Positions 1 through 8,461 of a stretch of 16,726 nt of DNA are shown here, one piece after another (position 1 is the stretch's first letter; each line of letters begins with the position of its first letter). The DNA comes from JANNVZ01 sp031418455. Lineage in GTDB: Bacteria > Bacteroidota > Bacteroidia > Flavobacteriales_D > Sanyastnellaceae. The notes under the pieces are model-generated. The model worked only from the letters and a program-made list of their open reading frames with translations, was not told where the DNA came from and made no database searches. Both the position numbers and the translations under genes were made by a program. The stretch is taken from assembly GCA_031418455.1 (NCBI GenBank), contig JANOXJ010000224.1, forward strand, positions 1 through 16,726. The letters run 5' to 3'.

Positions 1-38
1 AAAAAACAAAGCCTCCCAATTAGGAGGCTTTGTTTTTA
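1..38. terminator. Intrinsic terminator of the susCD operon, probably bidirectional
   Basis: Bases 2-16 and 23-37 are perfectly complementary (15 bp) around the 6-nt loop CAATTA. The GC-rich core is GCCTCC/GGAGGC, and the outer part of the stem supplies an A-run on one side and a T-run on the other, so it can work in both directions. It begins 21 nt past the SusD stop codon on the minus strand. It may also serve a convergent gene lying outside the window. Confidence 0.92.
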
Positions 39-58
39 TAAAATAAGATTAGATGGGC

Positions 59-1567
59 TTAGTTAGCATCCCACCACAGTTTTGTTTCTAACGCATCAGC
101 ACCTTGGTTTGCAATAGCTGCGCCATAACTTCCTGCATTAAGCGTTTGCTCATCTACAGGATAGTATATACGATTTGGGATTCCAGAACCATCTAAAACA
201 CCATCAGCTGGTAATTGAAGTATTCCAAAATCCAATCTGCGCCATTCTGCCCAACCTTGCAGGCCTTGCATATAAAGTGAAATCCACTTTTGCTTACCAA
301 TTATTTGTTTCCAGGTTGCTCCGCCTGTAAGTTGCAGCGCGTAGTTTACACCAGCCTGGGCAATATAAGTGGTAGCATCACCGGCCTCCCAATAATCGAA
401 TGAAGCTTGTATGCCTGCGTTGTAGTAATCTGCCGCAACACCAGCTACATAGCCACGCTCTACAGCCTCAGCCAGTATAAATTGTGTTTCAGAATAGGTC
501 ATGTAAATACCAGGAAAATCTGCAGACAAAACTTTTTCGCTGCGTTGAGAAACATCAGCATCCTGCGTAGAAGCACCATTAGCTTCGCTAAGGCCATAAA
601 CCTCACCAACATAAGTACCGCTATTCTGTGCAGGAGCATAGTACTCGCTTATACGTGGGTCGTTCAAATCATTCAACACATCCACCATGGTATTGCTAGC
701 GCAATAGTCATTTCTATTATCTATAGCATAGTTGTAATAGTAAAGACTAAAGTTTGGAGATGAAGTTGTGTACGCAAACAATGCGTTGTCAGCGTTAGAT
801 TCAAAAATGCCATCAGCCAATGCTTCGTTTATAGCAGTAGAGGCCATAGCAGATTCTTTATCTGCCATTCTCATAGCCACACGCATTTTTAGGGAGTTAG
901 CAAATTTGCGCCAGTTACCCATATTGCCACCATATATAATGTCGCCTTGTGGTCCTTCGCCATCATTCATTTTACCAAGGGCTGTGTTTAAGTCTGCAAT
1001 TAATTGCATGTACACTTCGCGTTGTGTATCATAAGCAGGCTGTGGATTTTCTGTTCCCAATAGCGCTTCGCTATAAGGAATGTTGCCCCAAGTGTCAGTC
1101 ATGTTTTGCAGTGCCCAGCACTTAAGCACCATTGCCACTGCAATTTGATTTTGTGGGTCGCCATACAAGGCAAATTTGGCTGGCTCTGCAGTGCAAAGAC
1201 TAATAATGTTTTGCAACTCCATTAAACCACCCACTATGAAACGAGCACTGTTGGTGCCCCCGCCATACTGGTCGCTCCAGGCATCAGATGTAACACCTGT
1301 TCTAAACTGATAGCGGCTTTCTGATGTGTATTGGTTACTAGCCCAATACTGAGCTAATTGGCAGCCTACCTGAGCACCCCAAAAAGCATCCCAATTGTTA
1401 TCCATCAATCCTTTTTGTGCACCGGTGAGGAAGTAACTTGTAGGTACATCCTTTGGGTTATTAGGGTCATCATTTATATCCTCAAACCCCTTTGTGCACG
1501 ATTGCATTGTCGCCCCTGCTATTAAAGCAGTCATGACATAAGTATATATTTTATATTGCTTTTTCAT
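59..1567 (-). CDS. susD-like: SusD/RagB-type nutrient-binding outer-membrane lipoprotein
   Basis: This is a 502-residue surface lipoprotein that would form the substrate-capturing lid over the SusC channel encoded just upstream. The N-terminus has a basic start, a hydrophobic stretch at about residues 7-20, and a lipobox-like MQSC placing the lipidated cysteine at position 24. The following segment, with FEDIN and DPNNP at about 28-38, is typical of mature SusD proteins. The repeated aromatic-rich helices and the C-terminal ending WWDAN fit the SusD-like_2 type subgroup. It starts 23 nt after the susC stop codon and is followed by a strong terminator, so the pair forms a short operon. The ligand cannot be inferred: many relatives bind glycans, others bind peptides, and no degradative enzyme lies nearby. 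The family call is firm; the subgroup is from memory of the family's look. Confidence 0.93.
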   Translation of the reverse strand: MKKQYKIYTYVMTALIAGATMQSCTKGFEDINDDPNNPKDVPTSYFLTGAQKGLMDNNWDAFWGAQVGCQLAQYWASNQYTSESRYQFRTGVTSDAWSDQYGGGTNSARFIVGGLMELQNIISLCTAEPAKFALYGDPQNQIAVAMVLKCWALQNMTDTWGNIPYSEALLGTENPQPAYDTQREVYMQLIADLNTALGKMNDGEGPQGDIIYGGNMGNWRKFANSLKMRVAMRMADKESAMASTAINEALADGIFESNADNALFAYTTSSPNFSLYYYNYAIDNRNDYCASNTMVDVLNDLNDPRISEYYAPAQNSGTYVGEVYGLSEANGASTQDADVSQRSEKVLSADFPGIYMTYSETQFILAEAVERGYVAGVAADYYNAGIQASFDYWEAGDATTYIAQAGVNYALQLTGGATWKQIIGKQKWISLYMQGLQGWAEWRRLDFGILQLPADGVLDGSGIPNRIYYPVDEQTLNAGSYGAAIANQGADALETKLWWDAN

Positions 1568-1590
1568 TTTTGTAATGTGTATTTAAAGAT

Positions 1591-4500
1591 TTAGAATCTG
1601 GCTGCAAGAATGAATGAAATATTGCGACTAGTTGGCAACTGACCACCTTCTATACCTTGAACGTTGCTAGTGCTTACAGCAGCTTCCGGATCTATATGCG
1701 GTACATTCTTCATAAGTATAGCCAAGTTGCGACCAGTTATGCCAAATGACAAACCTTGGAAAGGAGTTTTTTCAAGCATTTTAGGACGGAAGTCATACGT
1801 AATTCTTAGCTCTCTGAATTTGATAAAAGAAGCGTCATAAACATCAGCTGCACCTATGATGTAACCTTGATTTACGAAGAAGTGGTCTACCGCAGGTACA
1901 TTTACTGTTACCTCTGTTCCATCAGAAAGTGCATTGCCTTGCTCATCATATCCTGTTAATGCTACACCAGTTACATCAATTCCATTTTCGCGTATATCGC
2001 CTTCAGCAGTTTCAGCAAGAGTTCCGCTGTATTTACCCCACATGTTGGTCATGGAGAAAATATTGCCACCTTTTTGGAAGTCGAACAAAGTGTATAATTT
2101 AAATCCTTTGTAGCTAGCCCACAATGAAACACCACCAGTAAAATCAGCTAACACTGAACCAAGTGGCACAACGGTTGGAGTGCGCTCATAAAAGCCTGAA
2201 GCCGGATCTATTATCTTGTTGCCATTTGCATCTCTTGCAAAATCGTATCCTACTATTTGGCCATAAGATGAACCAGGACGAGCCTCAATGAATGTAGCAA
2301 ATGGAGCTGTTTCTAAACGTAAAGAAGTTACTTCGTTTCCGTTTTCATCTTTGTAGAGTTCTATTACCTCATTGCGATTGCGTGCAAAGTTTACACCTAC
2401 ACCCATTTCAAATCCGTTTTTGGTTTTAACAGGAATGAACTCAGTAGCAATTTCAATTCCTTTGTTCACCATAGAACCAGCATTTGTAAATCTGAAAGAT
2501 GAACCGCTGGCACCGCTTTGCTGAACTCGGAAGATGTTGTCGCTGGTAAGTGCGTTGTAGTAAGTGAAATCAAAATGAACGCGGTCTAAGAAGAAGTTCA
2601 TTTCTGTTCCTACTTCAAAAGTTCTCACTTTTTCAGGTTTCAAATTTGGATTGTTGATGGTAGCAGGCAAATAATATAAGCCTTGGCCATCATAACTCTG
2701 ACCTGGTGAAGGGCGTGTTTGAAGACGGAAAGGATCGGTATCATTACCCACTTGCGACCAAGAAACTCTTAGCTTACCATATGACATTTGTTTAAAGTCA
2801 ATAAGGTTTGAGAAGATAAGGCTGCTAGAAGCAGAAGGATAGAAGTATGAATTGTTTTTAGCTGGAAGTGTAGAGCTCCAGTCATTTCTTCCTGTTAATT
2901 CCAGATATAAAAAATTCTTGTAGCCATAAGATACACTTGCAAAAGCAGAGTTAACCACTTTTCTTGATTTGTTTGGGTCAAGTAAAATTGGGTCTACAGA
3001 GTTGGCCAAAGAGTAGAAGTTTGGAATATTCAGTCCTCCTTGAGTTTCTTGATATATTCTATCTGTTCTAGAATCTCTTCTGTTGATACCAACCAATGTA
3101 TTAAAGTCATGCACTTTATCGATATTAGCTGTGTGCAATGCTTTTAACTCGTAGTTGTTTTCTGAGAAGTTTATTCTGTCTTCAGAATATTTTACAATAG
3201 AAGTAACAGAACCAACAGCTACTCTTTCCTGACGACCGTCAGAATAAAAATCGGTCATGGCCGTACCCACTAAAGTAATATTCTTTCTTAATTTATAAGT
3301 AAGCGCTGCGCTACCGAAAATGCGGTCGCGTTGGTCTGTCTCATAATTTTCATATTGTGTCCAATAAGGATTGTCCCAATAAAGAGGGCTGGCATCAAAC
3401 TCATCAAAACGATTCCAAGAACGCTGCGTTCCGTCAGGATTTTTATAATCTTCTAATTCTGACATGTTTATTTGACGCTGCCACCACTGAGTAAAGTTGC
3501 TTGCTATGTTGCTATAGCCTGTACCTGGTCTGCCTTTACCTACTGTTTTTACGTAGTTGGCATTTACGTTAGCACTTAGCTTGTTGTTAAACATATGCCC
3601 ACCATTAAAGCTAACTGTGTTGCGCTTCAATTTAGAATTTACTATAGTACCTTTTTGGTTAAGGTTAGAAAGCGACAATCTGAAATTGCTATTAACGTTA
3701 GCTCCATCTAAAGAGACGTTTGTGTTAGAAGATTGACCGGTAACGAAAAAGTCTTTCACGTTATCTGGTTGTGCCTTCCATTCAGTGGTTTTACCATAAA
3801 GTTCCGGATGGTATTCATTGTCAAATGCATTCCAAGGCAATACCTGCTGACCGGCAAACTTAGGTCCCCATGAACCATCGTAATTATAACGTGGCATAAG
3901 CTCCCCTGGGAAAGTGATAGAAGAATCAAACTCCATAGATGGGCCACCACCATAGCTGTTCTGATAGTCAGGTAAAACAAATACCTTATCAAAACCAAAA
4001 TTTTGATTGATGCTTACACCTATAGGCATGCGACCTGAACCTGCTGCTACTTTTCCCTTTTTGGTAGTTATAAGTATTACACCATTGGCACCGCGAGCGC
4101 CATATAGCGCTGCTGCAGTTCCGCGCAATACCTGCACATCTGCTATATCTGCGGGGTTTATATCTTGAGCTGCATTACCATAGTCATATCCTAATGCGCC
4201 TCTTGCTTGGTCGCGTGTACCAAAGTTGCCATTATTAATAGGCACACCATCTACCACAAACAATGGTTGGTTTTCACCGGTAAGAGATTTTGCTCCACGT
4301 ATAAGAATGCGCGATGAGCCACCAAGATTGGACGAACCAGAAATTTGAACACCGGCCACTTTGCCCTGCATTGCATTTACAATGTTGGTTTCGCGTGCTG
4401 TGCTTATTTCTTTACCATCAATTTTCTGTGCTGCATAACCCAGCGCCTTTTTGCTTCTAGGAACACCAAGTGCGGTTATCACCACTTCATCCATTTCATC

Positions 4501-4794
4501 GCTTGATTCAAGCGTTACATCAATTGTAGACTGAGTACCTACAGTAATTTTTTGTTCTGCATAACCCACAAGGTTAAATACAAGAACTGCATTGTTGTCT
4601 GGAACATCTATAGTATACTTTCCTGTCATTTCAGAAAAAACACCTTTAGATGTGCTCTCTACCATAACAGCCACGCCAGAGAGTGCTTCGCCAGAGTTTT
4701 TGTCTTTGATAGTGCCAGTGACGGTGCGCGCCTGGGCAAATAAGTGTTGGGAACATAGCCCAAGCACCACGGCAATGAGAAACCGGATTTTCAT
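1591..4794 (-). CDS. susC-like: SusC/RagA-type TonB-linked outer-membrane transporter
   Basis: This 1067-residue TonB-dependent transporter imports a nutrient across the outer membrane together with the SusD lipoprotein downstream. A signal peptide covers about residues 1-20 (ending LFA or AQA). A carboxypeptidase-regulatory-like beta-sandwich follows at about 24-97, the N-terminal extension that marks the SusC class. A TonB-box-like segment around 101-110 (DEVVITALG) comes next, then a plug domain at about 118-245 with an IRG motif and FVVDGVPI. The rest is a 22-strand-type barrel ending in the usual terminal phenylalanine (ARF). The length is normal for the family and the frame is intact. 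The gene is preceded by a 188-nt spacer that holds a terminator-like hairpin and a weak promoter candidate. No regulator or hydrolase lies next to it, so the substrate is unknown. Confidence 0.96.
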   Translation of the reverse strand: MKIRFLIAVVLGLCSQHLFAQARTVTGTIKDKNSGEALSGVAVMVESTSKGVFSEMTGKYTIDVPDNNAVLVFNLVGYAEQKITVGTQSTIDVTLESSDEMDEVVITALGVPRSKKALGYAAQKIDGKEISTARETNIVNAMQGKVAGVQISGSSNLGGSSRILIRGAKSLTGENQPLFVVDGVPINNGNFGTRDQARGALGYDYGNAAQDINPADIADVQVLRGTAAALYGARGANGVILITTKKGKVAAGSGRMPIGVSINQNFGFDKVFVLPDYQNSYGGGPSMEFDSSITFPGELMPRYNYDGSWGPKFAGQQVLPWNAFDNEYHPELYGKTTEWKAQPDNVKDFFVTGQSSNTNVSLDGANVNSNFRLSLSNLNQKGTIVNSKLKRNTVSFNGGHMFNNKLSANVNANYVKTVGKGRPGTGYSNIASNFTQWWQRQINMSELEDYKNPDGTQRSWNRFDEFDASPLYWDNPYWTQYENYETDQRDRIFGSAALTYKLRKNITLVGTAMTDFYSDGRQERVAVGSVTSIVKYSEDRINFSENNYELKALHTANIDKVHDFNTLVGINRRDSRTDRIYQETQGGLNIPNFYSLANSVDPILLDPNKSRKVVNSAFASVSYGYKNFLYLELTGRNDWSSTLPAKNNSYFYPSASSSLIFSNLIDFKQMSYGKLRVSWSQVGNDTDPFRLQTRPSPGQSYDGQGLYYLPATINNPNLKPEKVRTFEVGTEMNFFLDRVHFDFTYYNALTSDNIFRVQQSGASGSSFRFTNAGSMVNKGIEIATEFIPVKTKNGFEMGVGVNFARNRNEVIELYKDENGNEVTSLRLETAPFATFIEARPGSSYGQIVGYDFARDANGNKIIDPASGFYERTPTVVPLGSVLADFTGGVSLWASYKGFKLYTLFDFQKGGNIFSMTNMWGKYSGTLAETAEGDIRENGIDVTGVALTGYDEQGNALSDGTEVTVNVPAVDHFFVNQGYIIGAADVYDASFIKFRELRITYDFRPKMLEKTPFQGLSFGITGRNLAILMKNVPHIDPEAAVSTSNVQGIEGGQLPTSRNISFILAARF

Positions 4795-4830
4795 AAGATT
4801 AAGATTTTGAGGTTAATAATTAAGGTATTA

Positions 4831-4860
4831 AAAAAAATATGCGATTATTTTCATCGCATT
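4831..4860 (-). terminator. Hairpin with T-run between the SGNH gene and susC: terminator or susC leader attenuator
   Basis: On the minus strand ATGCGAT (4859-4853) pairs with ATCGCAT (4845-4839) around a 7-nt loop. The stem is followed by A and then eight T residues (4838-4830). It sits about 125 nt past the stop of the SGNH-like gene and 36 nt before the susC start codon. It could end the upstream operon. If the susC promoter lies upstream of it, it would be inside the susC leader and could attenuate transcription. The stem is only 7 bp and modest in GC, so its strength is uncertain. Confidence 0.55.
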
Positions 4861-4916
4861 ACATACTTCTACTTACGCGAATGTAATTAAAGGTTTGACA
4901 AATACAATACAACTAT

Positions 4917-4947
4917 TGAAAATAAATTTTCATTCATTGAAATCAAA
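4917..4947 (-). promoter_or_regulatory. Weak candidate promoter for susC
   Basis: On the minus strand a TTTG (4947-4944) is followed after 19 nt by TATTTTCA (4924-4917). The Bacteroidota consensus is TTTG, then 17-23 nt, then TAnnTTTG. The -33 element and spacing fit, but the last two bases of the -7 element do not. If real, the transcript would have a leader of roughly 110-120 nt that includes the hairpin at 4831-4860. Confidence 0.2.
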
Positions 4948-4982
4948 GAGGTTACAATCAAACGAGAAAAAAATACTAATGC

Positions 4983-5927
4983 TTAATGTATTGGCAACAG
5001 ATTTAATTTTTCTAAATCAATAAGTAATTGCTGATTCCACATTGATACACCTGCCTGATTAAGGTGATTTGCATCTGCAAAGTGTTCAGAATTATTTAAT
5101 GAGTGAACGCTATTATAATCTAAATACCTGATCCCGTATTTATTAATTAGCGGGTTTATATAATTTAAAAATTGCAGATGGTAATTTTCATTGTAGTTAG
5201 TCTTTGGCTGTGGATGACTTACGAAAACAATTTTTACATCATCTTGCTTTAGTTTCATTACCAATTTATCCAGATAATGCAAGAATTGATTATTAAATTT
5301 TATATCGCCTACCTTCCCCAAATCAGAAGCGATTGTCTTCATAGTATCTTGCTTAGGGCAATAACCATTGATTAAATATCCAGGTTCATCTCCCACTTCC
5401 ACAGGTGCATGCTTACTAAACATTCGGCAGCTAAATGCATTGAGTGTTCTAATATCCGGTTTGCGCCATACAAATTCAAATGCCGCTTTATCACTACCTG
5501 CGTTTTCTATTACACGAGTATAACAACCCACACCATCGCCTACAAAAGTTTGGTCAAAAAGGTCAATGATTACCAATGAGTTTTTAGCTGGTTTAAAAAT
5601 ATCTTTACTTAAAATATAAGTTGCGAGTGTGTTTTGAAATCCGCTTCCTGCTGCAAATAAATTTAGGTTCCTTTTTTCAAACTCGCGTGGGTCGTAACCC
5701 CTATATGCATGTGACGAGCCTACTGCCAGCACATCATATTTAGCATTCGGATTCCAGTCGCGCATTAGTCTATACTCTTGGCCACCCTTGCGCTGAAATT
5801 GTGGGTTCACCCAGCAGGCAACTCTCTTGTCAGATACACGCACATGGTTAATAAGCCAGCTAAGACCAATGTAAAAAATACTCATGAGAGTAAATCCAAG
5901 TATCATTTTTATGAGTATCCTTTTCAT
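4983..5927 (-). CDS. Membrane-anchored SGNH/GDSL-like protein, probable partner of the MBOAT acyltransferase
   Basis: This 314-residue protein has one N-terminal membrane segment (about 4-26) and is otherwise predicted to be extracytoplasmic. After a beta-strand it carries GSSH (70-73) in the position of the GDSx nucleophile block, giving Ser72 as the likely nucleophile. Near the C-terminus it has DANH (285-288), matching the DxxH block that supplies the catalytic Asp and His. The arrangement recalls the helper proteins found with MBOAT acyltransferases, such as AlgJ/AlgX, PatB and DltD, which move an acyl group onto a polymer after it crosses the membrane. Its ATG is 1 nt after the stop of the MBOAT gene, so translation is very likely coupled. 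The substrate is not visible from sequence. An acyl-esterase role on the same polymer is an alternative. The family call rests on two motifs and context. Confidence 0.75.
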   Translation of the reverse strand: MKRILIKMILGFTLMSIFYIGLSWLINHVRVSDKRVACWVNPQFQRKGGQEYRLMRDWNPNAKYDVLAVGSSHAYRGYDPREFEKRNLNLFAAGSGFQNTLATYILSKDIFKPAKNSLVIIDLFDQTFVGDGVGCYTRVIENAGSDKAAFEFVWRKPDIRTLNAFSCRMFSKHAPVEVGDEPGYLINGYCPKQDTMKTIASDLGKVGDIKFNNQFLHYLDKLVMKLKQDDVKIVFVSHPQPKTNYNENYHLQFLNYINPLINKYGIRYLDYNSVHSLNNSEHFADANHLNQAGVSMWNQQLLIDLEKLNLLPIH

Positions 5928-5928
5928 T

Positions 5929-7368
5929 TTAGAATTGGAAATAAATAAATTCTACTTCGCCCCAAAACCCAAATAGTACTACCATAGCTGCAAGCAATGC
6001 ATAACCTGCTAATTTTAAATTGCTATTCAGCTTAGTATCATACACACCACGGCTTAACTTGTGTACAAATGGATCGTAAAGTATGAAACTAAACACTAAC
6101 AAAATTTTCCAGGCCAGGCCAGGAACACCCAACATGCTCAACTCTCCATCCATGGCACTTTTGCCACTTTCAAAAAAAAGTATTCGGCTGAGTATGGTGA
6201 CAGCATCGTTTAAATTTTCTGCTCTAAAAAATATCCACCCAATGGTTACTATTTGAAAAATGACTATTGAAAAAATGACTTTTACGAATAGATTTTTGCT
6301 GGTAATGAGTTTAGAATAAAAAGGAATTTTGCGAAGAAAATTTTCGATTACCAGATATACCCCATGGAGTGCACCCCATATAACAAAAGTCCAGTTAGCA
6401 CCATGCCAAAAGCCACTTACAGCAAATACCGCAAGTAAATTTCTATTCATTTTCCACTCGCTTACTCTATTGCCACCAAGCGGTATATACACATAGTCTC
6501 TGAACCATGTGCTGAGTGAAATATGCCAACGACCCCAAAACTCCCTTATGCTGGTGGATACATATGGTGTGCTAAAATTTTCCATAAGTCTAAAACCCAT
6601 AACACGTGCAGCACCTATAGCCATATCGCTATAGCCACTAAAGTCACAATAAATTTGAATAGCAAAAAAGTATGAGCCCAATAGCAACCAAGGCCAGCTC
6701 AACTCACCGGGCGATGAGTAAATGGTATCTACAACAGAGGCTATGTTATCAGCAATTACTACTTTCTTAAACAGACCCCATATCATAAATTTCATACCTC
6801 TTGAAAAATCGTCATAATTCAGATTATGCTTTTCGTAGAACTGATGCAAGATGTTTTGAGGACGCTCTATAGGGCCTGCCACCAGCTGCGGATAAAACAT
6901 TACATACAACGAGTATATGCCAAAATTGGGCTCTGCTTTTTGATTACCACGATATACTTCTATAACATAACTTAGGCTTTGAAAGGTGTGAAATGACAGG
7001 CCAATGGGAAGAATTACCTTAAGAATATCCACTGAATAATTCCACCCTATGAGTTGTGCAACATGATTAAAATTATCTATAAAAAAATTGCAATACTTAA
7101 AAACAAACAGTACGAGGCAAGTGCTTATAATGGAAAGCCACAGGTATCTTTTTTTCTTCTGTCCTGTACTTCGTTCAATCCATATACCTGCAAAATAATC
7201 AATAAGAATAGTGACAAAAAGAATAACAATGTAATACGGAATGAAGAACATGTAAAAAATGCAACTGGCCGCAAGCAGCAGTAACCAGCGCCACTTATGT
7301 GGCAGCAGGAAATAAAGCACTGTTACCACCGGAAAAAAAATAAGAAACTCGAATGAGTTAAAAAGCAT
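5929..7368 (-). CDS. MBOAT-family membrane O-acyltransferase (AlgI/DltB-like)
   Basis: This 479-residue polytopic membrane protein belongs to the membrane-bound O-acyltransferase family and probably passes acyl (often acetyl) groups across the inner membrane to a glycan. It opens with the hydrophobic LFNSFEFLIFFP type start and has roughly ten or more membrane segments. Diagnostic motifs are LVAGPIERP (162-170), CDFSGYSDMA (241-250), FWGRWHISLS with His282, the DYVYIPLGGN loop (291-300), and SGFWHGANW with the catalytic His322. The length matches the bacterial AlgI/PatA group. The SGNH-like partner gene follows after 1 nt. The selD stop lies 45 nt upstream with no terminator visible between, so read-through from the selenouridine genes is possible. 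Alginate-specific genes are absent, so the name algI would be unjustified; the acceptor polymer is unknown. Confidence 0.95.
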   Translation of the reverse strand: MLFNSFEFLIFFPVVTVLYFLLPHKWRWLLLLAASCIFYMFFIPYYIVILFVTILIDYFAGIWIERSTGQKKKRYLWLSIISTCLVLFVFKYCNFFIDNFNHVAQLIGWNYSVDILKVILPIGLSFHTFQSLSYVIEVYRGNQKAEPNFGIYSLYVMFYPQLVAGPIERPQNILHQFYEKHNLNYDDFSRGMKFMIWGLFKKVVIADNIASVVDTIYSSPGELSWPWLLLGSYFFAIQIYCDFSGYSDMAIGAARVMGFRLMENFSTPYVSTSIREFWGRWHISLSTWFRDYVYIPLGGNRVSEWKMNRNLLAVFAVSGFWHGANWTFVIWGALHGVYLVIENFLRKIPFYSKLITSKNLFVKVIFSIVIFQIVTIGWIFFRAENLNDAVTILSRILFFESGKSAMDGELSMLGVPGLAWKILLVFSFILYDPFVHKLSRGVYDTKLNSNLKLAGYALLAAMVVLFGFWGEVEFIYFQF

Positions 7369-7413
7369 GTTATTCTATGAAATGAATTTTAAGGGTGCTA
7401 TACTAATGACTAC

Positions 7414-8460
7414 TTAACTAACAACAACTACTTTGTCAGCAGGAGGTGTAAATTTTCCTATACATACATCTGCTATGCCTTGAAGGCCAAAATTACGTAC
7501 CACCTCCAAATATTCATTCACACTGTCCGGACTAACAGCCACCATAAGACCTCCGCTGGTTTGAGGGTCGCAGAGTGTAAACAGCTGGTTAGCATTCAGT
7601 GTGGTGCAGTCCACAGCATAAGCTGCGTAGTTTTTCATGGTCATATCGGGGTATATCATTTTGTCTAAATAAAATGATAGATTAGGCAGCAGAGGTATGT
7701 TATTAAAATCAATTTGAGCTGAAAGTCTTTTGCTATCGCACATTTCAAGCAAATGACCAACTAAACCAAAACCCGTAACATCGGTAAGTGCACTAACACC
7801 TGACAAGGTTGCAAGCACTTCGCCCACTTTATTTACTGTGCACATATAGCTAAGTGCAGTATTAAAATCTTGCTCTAATACCACACCTCTTTTATGGGCT
7901 GTGGTAATTAGTCCAAGACCAAGCGGTTTAGTAATAAATAAAAAATCGCCAGGCTGAGCTGTGTTGTTGCGTTTTAAGTTTTTCTTGTTTACCAAACCAT
8001 TTACTGCTAAGCCAAAAAAAGGCTCAGCACTGTCCACACTATGTCCACCGGCCAATGGTATGCCAGCCATACGACATATAAAACGCGCACCTTTTATTAC
8101 TTGTGCAGCTAATTCTGCCGGCAACTTGTCTACAGGCCAGCCTAATATAGCCACGGCCAACACAGGTTTTCCGCCCATGGCATACACATCACTAATGGCG
8201 TTAGTAGAGGCTATTCTCCCAAAATCATAAGCATTGTCTACCACCGGCATAAAAAAATCAGTAGTACTTATAAGGCATTGACCATTTTCAAGCTCCATCA
8301 CTGCTGCATCATCATTATTTGCATTGCCCACCAACAAGTTGGCTGGCATTGGAAAATCATCATTCGTTTTCAGAATATTCTTTAATATAGCTGGTGATAT
8401 TTTGCAACCACAGCCAGAGCCTCTGCTAAACGTAGTAAGTTTTATCTCTTCTGTTTCCAT
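7414..8460 (-). CDS. selD: Selenide, water dikinase (selenophosphate synthetase)
   Basis: SelD uses ATP, selenide and water to make selenophosphate, the selenium donor for 2-selenouridine and selenocysteine. The 348-residue protein aligns by eye with E. coli SelD almost without gaps at the N-terminus. GSGCGCK places Cys17 and Lys20 at the same numbers as the E. coli catalytic residues. The metal/nucleotide-binding aspartates also fall in register: Asp51 in DDAAV, Asp68 in TTDFF, Asp91 in ISDVYAMGG and Asp227 in TDVTGFG. A CDPQTSGG block near the C-terminus is typical. The active site is cysteine, so this SelD is not itself a selenoprotein. Its ATG follows the mnmH stop after 1 nt, which ties it functionally to tRNA selenation. 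No selA, selB or selC is in the window. Confidence 0.98.
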   Translation of the reverse strand: METEEIKLTTFSRGSGCGCKISPAILKNILKTNDDFPMPANLLVGNANNDDAAVMELENGQCLISTTDFFMPVVDNAYDFGRIASTNAISDVYAMGGKPVLAVAILGWPVDKLPAELAAQVIKGARFICRMAGIPLAGGHSVDSAEPFFGLAVNGLVNKKNLKRNNTAQPGDFLFITKPLGLGLITTAHKRGVVLEQDFNTALSYMCTVNKVGEVLATLSGVSALTDVTGFGLVGHLLEMCDSKRLSAQIDFNNIPLLPNLSFYLDKMIYPDMTMKNYAAYAVDCTTLNANQLFTLCDPQTSGGLMVAVSPDSVNEYLEVVRNFGLQGIADVCIGKFTPPADKVVVVS

Positions 8461-8461
8461 T

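Noticed and set aside
407..1034. Plus-strand open frames of 118 and 88 codons opposite susD
   Set aside because: They lie wholly antisense to a well-supported SusD gene, have no recognisable motifs and look like shadow frames.
4888..4905. TGTATTTG on the minus strand as a susC -7 element
   Set aside because: It differs from TAnnTTTG in the TA pair, and the nearest upstream TTTG is 37 nt away, outside the usual spacing.
7369..7413. Terminator between selD and the MBOAT gene
   Set aside because: The 45-nt spacer has no stem with a T-run, so no terminator is annotated.
8401..8425. Possible selenocysteine in the SelD active site
   Set aside because: The active position is an ordinary cysteine codon (Cys17); there is no in-frame TGA there.
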